Shown here: piece by piece, positions 44,301 to 56,300 of the stretch | Numbering within the stretch: the first letter of the stretch is position 1 | How the letters are laid out: every line of letters begins with the position of its first letter | NCBI RefSeq assembly: GCF_050003625.1 | Contig: NC_134401.1 | Span: 97,938,852-98,002,851 of the forward strand | Source of the DNA: Haematobia irritans | Taxonomy: Eukaryota; Arthropoda; Insecta; Diptera; Muscidae | Reading direction: 5' to 3' | DNA: 64,000 nucleotides | Program-made: the position numbers and the translations under genes | Notes under the pieces: generated by a model | The model's database searches: none | Told to the model about the DNA's origin: nothing | What the model saw: the letters and a program-made list of their open reading frames with translations, nothing else

Positions 44301-47300
44301 CATTAACAGTAGCTGTTAGTTCAAGAATGTTCGTCATGGCAGAACGAGATTTACGAAAGCCATGTTGTTTACATGAAAGAATTGACGAAATTTGGTGGGA
44401 AATACTATCAGCAAACATTTTCTCAAGTAATTTCGGAAGAGCACTTAGTTTTGCAATACCTCTATAGTTGGATACCTCAAATCGACTACCAGACTTCAAT
44501 AAAGGTGTTATATAAGATTGCTTCCAGATCTCTGGCACATAACTCAACGATATTGAAGTGTTAAATATCTTAGTAAGTACAACTTTCAAATTATCAGCAC
44601 AAAACTTAAGAATATTTGGAGGGATACCATCAGGACCAGGATTATATGAACATTTAAGTGATTTCAAGTTATTTAAAACAATATCCACAGATAAACGAGA
44701 TACATTTATACCAGAGGAATGGGAAATATGAAAAGGATATCCAGCGCTCGTGTCATAAGCTTGACCAGAATAAGTGTAAGCAAAAAAATTTGCAAACATG
44801 CAGCATATGTCCTTATCCCCTTCAGCCATAAGAGCCATCTTTGAGATAATTAGGTAAAACACTGGTTCTTCTCTTGGAGTTGACGAATTTATAAAAATTT
44901 TTGGGATTTGTTTTTATCTGTTGCCTCATAAGGACTAGATAGTTACGATAAGCAATCCTACACTCAAGATTATATTCTGATCTAGCTATTGCATACTTTG
45001 AATAAGACGACAATGATCCTAGTTTTTTAAAACTCTTAAGAATTTATTCTTCCTATTTTTCAATTTCACAAGCTTTTGATTGTTCCAAGGAGGTCCATTT
45101 CCGTTTTGAATTGTAATTTTCGGAACAGATTTAGAGAGCCAATGAAATAAAGTGTCATAAAAATTTGTCAGCATTAAATCAAGATTATTGGATGTTAAAA
45201 TGTGATCCTAGTTGACAGAAGACAATAAGCTGTTCAGCTTAACAAAATCCGTTTTAGCAAAACAGTAAGCCTTTATAGTTCTGTTGGAAGGATATTCAAA
45301 TTTAGGAATTGATGGAATACATATTTGAGTATAAATTGTCGGATGATATTTATCTGCAGGAGAAACCATAGGGCTACAGAAATCAACACACATATCAGAA
45401 TATCGATTAACAAAAATAAGGTCTAATAATTTATTTTGACAATTAAATATACGATTAATTTGAAACAATCCATAATTAAACAGAGGTTGAATATTACCAA
45501 TGAGATCTCTCTTAGCAGATACAGGATAAAGAACATTACTATCGATAGAATGTTTCCACAAAATCAAAGGTAAATTAAAATCACCAAAAGCTAAGACGAA
45601 ATCGGAAGGTTTTGAAGAATTGAAAGCAGACAGGATATGTGAGGCAAGATCATTATAAACCGAAATATCCGAATTAGGTGGTATATAAGAGCATGAAATG
45701 TACATATATAAATTATTAACTCTGACTTTAACTGCAACTAATTCAATATTACAATTATTAGAAATGAGAATTGGTTCAGATGGAAATTCAATAGATATAG
45801 CAATTAAAACTCCACCACCAGTTTTCTTTGATTCACTAAAGCGATCACAGCGAAATATTTGATATTTAGAACAAAAAATTTCAGAATTATTTACATTATT
45901 TTTGAGCCAAGTTTCAGTAAAAATTACAATATCATAGTTGATACCAAAACTATCAGTATATAATCTTGACAGTTTTGTATTAAGTCCTCTAACATTTTGG
46001 TACAATATAGATATACTATTTTTATTAGAGTTCCTCAGTTTTTTGAACCAGTGGTAGGAATTGTAGCCAATCGGACCACATCTTTTTTAGGATTGGGCTT
46101 ATAGACAAATTCATGTACAACAGTTCTAGGAGGCCAGAAATCAGGTTTCACAACAATACCAAAAATATCTTCAGGAACTAAAATTCGAAAAGAAGCCATT
46201 CTTCGTTTTTCAGCAAATTGAAATTTTATAATTTCCACATCAACATCATAATTAAGCTTCCATTTGATATATGAAGAAATATCGTCCGGTTGTGTTTCAT
46301 CGGCAAATCGAGAGGCAAAAATAGTTTTCTTCGGAATAAGTATTTTCAATTGACCAGCATTGCGTTCAGTAGGAGAAGTAGCCGGCGTATAGAAAGAGCC
46401 TGAAGAAGAATCAAAAGTACTAGCTCCATGATTGAAACGATGAGAGGATGGAAATTGAAAATGGTTTGAGTCCCCGGATGTAATGGTCCAGAAGCTTCAC
46501 TCACAGTAATAGATGGGACTACAGTAGAAATAGGCGTGGCAGCATTGTTATTGTCTGAAGGTTTTTTCCTCTTTCTTAAAGAATCAGAAGGGGAATGAAG
46601 AAATTTTTCTAAACAGGAAGCACTAGTAAACATCTCTTTGTATTTTTCAAATTTATCCACAACAATATTTAATTCTTTGGAAATAGCATCAAATTCCTTT
46701 TTAGTATTTTTAAAAAATGTAAAAAATTCAGCATCGTATGATTTACATTTATAGCAGCACCAGCAAAGACCTTTGTCTTCTAATAGGTTATCGACAGTTC
46801 TAGGAGATAATCCAATACATTTCGAATGGTACTCGTCCAAACAGAGCCAGCACGAAATTCTAGGTTCATTAATTTTATCAATTTTACAATTCGGGTTCAA
46901 GCAGCTCATGTTTGAATAACTCGTTGATCAACTTTAAAAAGTTCCAAAATAAAATCACACAATTTTAAATTATAAATCGTTATCGATCGATGTTTGACAG
47001 AACGGGTCAACACGATTATTATGTTATATAACATAAGTCTAGTTTCCCTCCAATAGACATTTATTTACATACCTTTCTCCCAATGCTGATGCTCTGGGCC
47101 ATAACCGATTGTCTAATTGTTCTTCATCAACTTGTTCCGTCCATAGACAAACTTCACCACCCAATACCTGGAAGGAAAGTATTAGAAAAAAAATTAAAAA
47201 TCAATACATTAACAACCGTTTCCATGAAGCAGCATTAGAGAAAAGTTTTCCAAATCGTACAATGAATATGGGCATGATTCCTGTCCATCATGATCTATTC

Positions 47301-50300
47301 ATATATCTGTACGAACATATCTTTGATTTATTAATTCAAAGCCTAGCCAAGCTCCAAGGCAACGATCCTAAGTGGAAATTACGTTCAAAAGTACTTACTT
47401 GTTTTCTACGAGTCTTATCCAAACGCATACGTTCCCAAGGACGATGTTTATAGACATTTTGCCATGTTCGATATGGTGAACAGGCAGCATCACCTGCAAA
47501 AAGGGAAAATATATATGAATCCATGCGGTGATTAAAAAAAAGTCAATTCAAACCAACCTGTTGCTCTCCAATTACCAAAGCCGCAATCTAAATACCAAGC
47601 ATCTACATGTGAAAAAATTACATTAAAGCCATTGTCTAATAGATCATAGTTTTCCTGCCAAGTGCTGCCACCCCAAACTTGTACGGCAAATTGTGTTTTT
47701 GGAAGACAACGAGTATTTGTTAAACCACTAGACCAAACTGTAACATATTTGGGCTCCACATTGTTATTGGCAATTTTTAACCTGCACAAAAGTAAAGCAG
47801 ACATTGATAGTTAATGGGAATTAAAAAAAATATACCCCATTCAAAAAAGTTTACTTGGATCCAAAGATTTTGACCTTCAAATAAGGATTTTGGTATTTTT
47901 TCTGAGTCAAAGAAACTGTTTCTTTAAAATAAGGAAATTTTTAAGAAAGCTATCTATTAGAATTAGAATACAGATGTTATATTTCGATTCTTTATTCTCT
48001 TTTTGGGACCTATTAACACAGCTATTTATGTATAAATAAAAATCAATTGAAAACTCTTTGCTACAACGGATATTTCAATGTAAAATGTATTTTCTTAATT
48101 TCAATAAAAGAAAATTAAAACACAGATCCGGCCTCGTTGCAGTCGGGTCTACGGCCCGGGGCGGACACAGGGTTTTCAACCCTGTCCAAGAACTGCAAAC
48201 CCTCATTTGGAGTGTGCTTATTTCCCGAAAAACTCGAAAATACCAACTCCAAAGGGCTACAACAACAACAACAACATAAATCACAGATACAAAATTCTCA
48301 AAATTAGTATTAGCCTATATTTGAAGCTTTTTGAACTTAAACCCAAAGAGTCAACATAAGGTTATTCTTTACTTTAAGGAAAAATCGCCATATTTCAAAG
48401 ACATATGACTGTAACGTAGTCACAGTCATAAAAGCGAAGATTTTTTTCTTTCTTTTAATTAAAAATTCCTTTGTATTATAGAAATTTCTACAGAAAATTT
48501 TTGCAAAATTTTATTTCAATAGAAAATTTTAGCAAAATTTTATTTCTATAGAAAATCTTTTAAACAATTTATTTCTATAGGAAATTTTTGCAATCTTTTA
48601 TTTCTATAGAAAATTTTTGCAAAATTTTATTTCTATAGAAATTTGTTGCAAAATTTTATTTCTATAGAAAATATTTGCAAAACTTTATTTATATAGAAAA
48701 TATTTGCAAATTTTTTTTATAGAACATTTTTTCTATAGAAAATTTTTACAAAACTTTATTTCTATAGTAAAGCATTTGCAAAAATGTTATGTATATAGAA
48801 CATTTTTCCAAAAATTTTATTTCTATAGAAATATTTTCCAAAAATTTATTACTATAGAAAAATTTTGCAAAATGTTATTTGTATTTTGTATTTTATTGAG
48901 TTTGGTTCCTGCACAACAAGACTCAAGGTCCTATAATTTACAGTACAGGCATTTGAGTGTATGCGAACAGATTTATATCATAACAAAATTTAATAACATT
49001 AATTAAACTAAAACGAAATGTAAAATTATGGTTTAAATAAGATAAATGAGTTTAAATAAAAGAAATGATTTTTTGCTACGAAAATAAAAAGCATAAATAA
49101 ATAAAATATCAAAATTGAAAGTGTCAATTAATAAACGTTTTTAGAGATTATATGAATCTTATTGCCAATTAAAATACAATATAATTATGATAATTACAAT
49201 GAAAAGAAGTGAATGGATAGTGTAGTTTACTTATTATTGTGGAACATGTCAATATTAAAGAGAACAGATAAATAGTTTGCTTTTGAATTGTGCTCTGCTT
49301 GTAATTGTCTTTATATTTAGTGGTAACATTTCCAGAGACGAATCGCATGGATGAAGAATTGCCACTCCGATACAACATGTCTGTGGCGTAGTTGGATTAA
49401 ATTACCGGTTCTACTTGATGCACTAAAGCGTAATCTATTAAATAGATGATCAGGTTCCTTGTCCGTAATAATCCTATGTAGAAATACTAAGACACGAATT
49501 TTCAGGTAGTTCTCAAACTGGACCCCCAATATTCTGGTTGAAAACGGAGTCAGATGGGCATACCTGTTTAGGCCGAAAACGTATCTTATAATTGCGTTAA
49601 AGGAGACATTCAATTTGCATTTGCTCCTGGCATCACAACTAGAGAAGATTTCGCACCCATACGTCAATACCGGAATTAAGTAGGTCTTCGCCAAGAGCAG
49701 TTTGATTCTCAGTGGTAGATATCTCTGTGTCTTCCAAAGAGTTCTAGGAGTGGCAAATGTCCTGCCACAGATCATGGTTATATGGTCTGACCACGTTAAA
49801 GAATCATTAAACATAATACCAAGATTCCTATACTTTCTGACAATCTCATTTATATGAACGAAGGGAGTTAGTGACTGGCGATTGACACGCTTTTGGATTA
49901 CCAGACACTTGGATTTCGTCGCATTGAGGGACAAGCCGTTCATCTGCGCCCATATACCAGTCTACACATCTATCAAACTCCTCTGGGCTGCTGCTTAGGT
50001 AGATTTGAAGATCATCCGCATACATCCGAGATTTGGAATGAATTAAGACATCCGGTAAGTCATTCGCATAGACAGAAAATAGTAAAGGTCCTAAGATAGA
50101 ACCTTGTGGAACACCTTGTAAAACTGGCAGTGCCACAGATCTATTCCGACCAACCTGAACATATTGCGATCTGCCATTGAGATATGATGCTATTAAACTT
50201 GAAGAGAACACCTAGAAGTGCATAAATCCTGACAGTATCTGTTGCAGGACGTGATGATTAACCGTGTCGAAAGCTTTCGAGTGATCCGGCAGGGCAAGTA

Positions 50301-53300
50301 GTGCGATATTACCATTGTCTATACTCTCTCTTATGTCCTCAGCCACATCCGTCAACGCTGAAGTACAGCTATGGTGAGCTCTGAATCCAGATTGTCGATC
50401 TGATAGAAGATCATTGCGGCTGACGTGTGATGTGATTTGTCTATGCAATAGGTGTTCGAACACTTTCGATAAAAATGGCAGAATAGCAATTGGTCTATAC
50501 TCAGAGTTCTTCTTCGGTATGGGTATTATCCTGGCGATTTTCCAGCGATCAGGAAAGATACTCCTAGTAATAAATTGATTAAATACGTATGTCAAGTAAG
50601 GCATCAGTTCAGACAGAAAAATCTTAATAAATCTCGGATCAATGTTGACTGCGTCGACTGCATTGGAATTCACAGACAGGAAGCTTCTGATGACATCAAA
50701 ACGACTTACACATTCAAAATTGAAAGATGATTCGATCGGAGTATTCGTTGTATCATAATATGATTGATCCGCAGAAGAAATTGGGATGGTGGAAAACATT
50801 TCGTTCAGGGAATCAAGATCGATAGATGGATCAACAGTTCCACCACACTTGCCAATACCAATATCCTTTAGAGTCTTCCATATCTTTCCCGAACCTAGAG
50901 CATTCCCAAACATTCTTTCGAAGCTCCTACGTTTCTCCCGAGATATCTCCCTATTCACAGCCTACGAGCAGCACGAAACTCGTCGTGGGCCTCAGTAGTC
51001 CTGAGGATTTTCCACTGGGCGAACCTCAAATCCCTTTGATCGATCAGTTCCCTGATACGAGAAGTGAACCAGCCATTACCTTTCCTCCTTACTGTCCTGG
51101 TAATCATCGGTAGGTCATGTCAAAGAGCGATGTTACATTATCCTCCCAAAATGCTAACCGATCATCGGGGGAATCGATGCGGTATATAGATGACCAATCT
51201 ATAAGAAAAAATTGTTGCCTCAGAGCTGAATAATCAATGTTCCTAAAATACCTTCAATGTTCCTTCTAGGTCGGTATACACTCTCAATCAGAACTGTCCG
51301 ATCGAGAGAGCAAATCTCCAAGAAAATGTACGCTATTGATTCGATACCGTCGAAAGTAAACATAGACTTGCAGTTTAAACCCTTCTCCACGTAAATAGCT
51401 ACTCCTCCTGCAAAACCTTTACGATCTACTCTAAAAATCTCATAACCCTTCACCGACACCATCATATCGGTAATTGAGTCATCAAACCAGGTCTCGGATA
51501 TGCAGAATAGAAAATAATATTTCTATAGAAACTTTTTGAAAAACTTTATTTCTATAGAAAATGTTTGCAAAATTTTATTTCTATAGAAAATTTTTGCAAA
51601 ACTTTATTTCCATAGAAAATTGTGTCAAAATTATATTTCTATAGAAAATGTTGTCATCTATTGAAAATTTCTATAGAACATTTTTGCAAAATTCTATTTT
51701 ATACGCACGTTTCGGAAGGATGCTGATGAGGAATGTGGTAATTCCGAAACGTGCGTCCATCCAACCATCTTGCAGTCTATTTTTTGACAAACATTTTAAA
51801 TTTGACAAACATTCTTTTCCTCTGTTGGTTAAGCTACACTTGTAGTTTAGTCAATGCATGGTTTTAAGCTGAAATCAAACAACAACAATGATTAAAGAAA
51901 AAAACCAACAATAACAAAACAAAACGAATGAAACAATTTATTTCTACAGAAAATTTTGTCAAAATTTTATTTCTGCAGAAAATTTTGTCAATATTTTATT
52001 TCTATAGAAAATTTTGTCAAAATCTTATTTCTGTAGAAAATTTTTGCAAAATTTTATTTCTGTAGAAAATTTTTGCAAAATTTTATTTCTATAGAAAATG
52101 TTTGCAAAATTTTATTTCTATAGAAAATTTTGTCAAAATTGTATTTCTATAGAAAATTTTGTCAAAATCTTATTTCTATAGAAAATCTTTGCAAGATTTT
52201 ATTGCTATAGAAAATTTTGTCAAAATTTTATTGCTACAGAAATTTTTGTCAAAATTGTATTTTTTGCAAAATTTTATTTCTATAGAAAATTTTGTCAAAA
52301 TTCGAGAAGTTAGATTTGTATCCTAATTAAAAAAAATCCTTGACGGGAGGTCAAAATCTGTGGATCAAAGTTAACTTTGTTAGATTGTGGGTATACAAAT
52401 GTTAATTGTATTTTTCTTAAACATAATTTGATCAATTACTTTTTTAAATGATCTAAAAAAATATTCCATATGCAATTGATAAAACTAAAACCTACCGAGC
52501 CATGGCATTCATCATGAAATCACACCATAGACCTCTCAAATCGGTATCGTTGAAATATTGTGCCCAACACTCCAAATTCACTTCATCACCACCTAAATGG
52601 AAATAATCCGTGGGCCCCGTAGAATTCAAAAGTTCCTCATAGAGCCTCTGCAGTATCATGTATGTGTGATTATTTTTCGGATTCAATTGTCCACATGGAG
52701 GTTCACCACAATAGAAACTCCATGGCTGTTGATTGATACACAAACTCAATTCGCCCAAACCACGTTTGGGACCCCAATCCCAACCATTTCCTGCATGGGC
52801 TGGAGCATCAATTTCCGGTATAACTTGTATACCATGTAATTTGGCAAAGGCTACAATATCCCGAACATCAGTATCAGTATAGGTTTCACGTTCCGAATAG
52901 GCACCATGGGCTGCCAATTCAGGATAATATTTGGAGACATAAGGAAAACTCTGTGAGTCTGTGATATGCCAATGGAACCGGTTAAGTTTGGCATGTGACA
53001 TGCCAGCTATGGTGCGCTTAATGGATTCCACTGAAAAGAAATGCCGAGATGTATCCAACATAAGGCCCCTATAGCGAAATTTGGGCGCATCTATGATAAT
53101 CACTTTTGACAGAGTTCTTAGGTGGTTGTCTTCATCATCGAACCATATCAATTGTTCCAGAGTGGAAAGAGCATGGCGGGCCCCAAAGAATGAATTTGCC
53201 GATATTTGGACTTTGTAGTGGCCATTTTCATCTGTAAGACAAAAGAAAATGATTATGAATCTTACACACAAGGAAACAAATACTTTTCTGCGGAAACGAA

Positions 53301-56300
53301 ATTTTCTTTTTCATGAAGAATTTCTTTAAAAACAAATAAATACGAATTTATGATTATTTTTATGATTTTATGCCAAAAAACAAATTTCGTTTCTTAAAAA
53401 AGACAACTTCCGGCTATGTGGAATACACCAATACTTACATGTTCCTGTTAGACGATAACTTTCGTCGGTATCAAAATTTAAATGCAGGTCAGAGAATTTA
53501 TGCACTGAAACATTTATGGTAAATGTCTCAATATCACAGCTTTTATGTGAACCGCCAAAGGCATTGGCCAATATGGATGAGGTTCCTTGAGTTTCAGATC
53601 GCAACCTATGCGAGTCCGTTTGTCCAGCATCGGCATAACGTCTTTGTATATGCTTTTGCGCATCATGACCACCACCGCCATCCATATTACCTGGACTGGA
53701 ATTTGATCCCGATGATGTAGATGATCCTGCTCTTGCGGCTGCATCGCCGGCTCCATTCGCAATGCCCTCATTTGAGTTGTCTCTAAAATCTAGCCTTTGT
53801 ATTCGCCTTAGATCTTTGAGAAATAATTCAAAAGATTGACGGAATTGTGTCTCCACTTGGGGATAGGGTGTGTCTAATCTTAACTCTAAATCTTCCATAG
53901 AAAATGTAAGAGACTTAGAACTAACACCAGATTTGATGGTGGGATGTGGCCAAATATTTATGTCACCACATGTCATGGAACAGGTCATGAAAGGCACTCG
54001 TTTCTCTCCTTTGGCCAAGGTTAAGTAGTGATAGCGAACACATTTGTCTCCCTCGCATTTATAGGTCCAGATTTTTTCCACGGGTCTATATAGGGAGAAG
54101 AGAAAGAGAGAGAATTTGTTGTTAGTGATAAGGACTCATTTAGTCATTTAGATTAATAGCGATTTGGACAATACTCATTTGCAAGCGAGTCTGCTGTTAT
54201 AATTTTGTACATCATAGTCTTCAAATTTTAAATTTTTAAAATGTTAGCCAAAGTAGTTTTCGTGTAGTTTACAATAAAACAAGTATGTACGGCCGTAAAA
54301 TCGGCCAGGACGAATCTTATGTACCCTCTACCATGGATTGCGTAGAAATTTCTACTTAAGACTGTCATCCATAATCGAATTACTTGGGTTGTGGTAATAC
54401 TTAGCGATGGAAAGGTATCTTAAAACTTCTTAACATCGTCTTGTAAATTGAAAGTTAGTCTATACGTGGTTTATATTAGACAAACAAAAAAAAAACAAAA
54501 AAAAAAAAACAGATTCCATACGTATACAATTCAGTTAGGTAAGGTGGCAGACCGATGTATCAGGCTCACTTAGACTATTCAGTCCATTGTGATACCACAT
54601 TGGTGAACTTCTCTCTTATCACTGAGTGCTGCCCGATTCTATGTTAAGCTCAATGACAAGGGACCTCCTTTTTATAGCCGAGTCCGAACGGCGTTCCACA
54701 TTGCAGTTAAACCACTTAGAGAAGCTTTGAAACACTCAGAAATGTCACCAGCATTACTGAGGTGGGATAATCCACCGCTGAAAAACTTTTTGGTGTTCGG
54801 TCGAAGCAGGAATCGAACCCACGACCTTGCGTATGCAAGGCGAGCATGCTAACCATTGCACCACGGTGGCTCCTACAATTCAGTTACTGACCAGTATATA
54901 TAGAGAAGTCTACCAATAAATACGAACCAATATGAACTTTTGCGCGGTAATTAGAGAGCCAGCATAGAAATATTGAGATCGATATATATGGGGGCTATAT
55001 ACAATTATGAACCGATATGGACCATTTTTTGTGTGATTGGGGATCGGTTTATCTGTGGGCTATATATAACTATAGATTGATATGGACCAAGTTTGGCATG
55101 TTTGTTAGCGGCCATATACTAGCACAATGTACTAAATTTCATCTGAATCGAATGTATTTTGCTCCTCCAAGAGGTTTCGGAGGTCAAATCTGGGAATCGG
55201 TTTATATGGGGGCTATATATAATTATGAACCGATATGGACCAATTTTTACATGGATGTTAGATACCATATGCTAACACCACGTACCAAATTTCAACCGGA
55301 TCGGATGAATTGTGCTCCTCCAAGAGGCTACGGAGGTCAATTCTGGGGATCGGTTTATATGGGGGCTATATATAATTATGAACCGATATGGACCAATTTT
55401 TACATGGATGTTAGATACCTTATGCTAACACCACGTACTAAATTTCAAAAGGATAGGATGAATTTTGCTCCTCCAAGAGGTTCCGGAGGTCAAATCGGGG
55501 AATCGGTTTATATGGGGACTATATGTAATTATGGTCCGATATAGATAAATTCTTGCATGGTTGTTAGTGTTCATATATTTACACAAAATACATACTTTCA
55601 ACGGAATCGGATGACATTTGCTCCTCCAAGAAGTTTCAAAACAAAATCTGGGGATTGATTTATATAAGGGCTATATGGCCCAATATGGACTAATTTTTGA
55701 ATGCTTCGTAGAGACCATACACCACTTAGCCAGATTGGATGAATTTTGCTCCTTTAAGAGGCTCCGGAGGTCAATTCTGGGGATCGGTTTATATGGGAGC
55801 TACATATTATTATACACCGATATAGACCAATTTTTACATGGTTTTTAGAGACTATACTAACACCACGTACACGCAAAAAAAAAAAAAACGTTTGGAAAAC
55901 GTGTACCGAAAACATTTTTCTTTTGTTAGAGTTTTTTGAATTGCTTCGAAAATTTTAAACTTTTATCACAAAAAAAATTCGTTTGTTACAAAATTTTTAT
56001 TTTTTCAATAAAAAAAGTTATTTTTGAAACAACAACACAGTCCATTTCGTTTATATCAAACACTGTTCTTTTCTGACTTTAGGTCTTTAATAAGACACAG
56101 TTTACAGTTCAAAATTTAATATACTACAATGTAATGTTGAAAATTTTTTCGAAATATTCCGAACATATCTGGAATATATGTAAAAAAAAAAACTTTGGTC
56201 GGAGCAGGGATCGAACCCACGACCCTTGGCATGCAAGTCGGACGTAGCTACCACTGCTCCACGGTGCCAAACTAAATGTTTGTTTCTGTTAAATAAACTT

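Larger units (their letters stand above)
43085..46985 (-). mobile_element. Non-LTR retrotransposon (Jockey/CR1-type LINE), nearly full length, decayed
   Basis: About 3.9 kb on the minus strand, with an AT-rich 3' tail at 43085-43110, a second frame (endonuclease plus reverse transcriptase) and a first frame with a PHD-like zinc finger. It lies in the last fdl intron in the same direction as fdl. The 5' limit is uncertain; the first frame starts at 46909 and about 75-150 bases more may belong to it. Confidence 0.9.

Noticed and set aside
46986..47072. Possible LINE promoter
   Set aside because: The 5' end of the LINE cannot be placed and no motif is diagnostic.
56197..56268. Functional tRNA gene
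   Set aside because: Promoter boxes are good but the acceptor stem does not pair; it is part of a mobile element.
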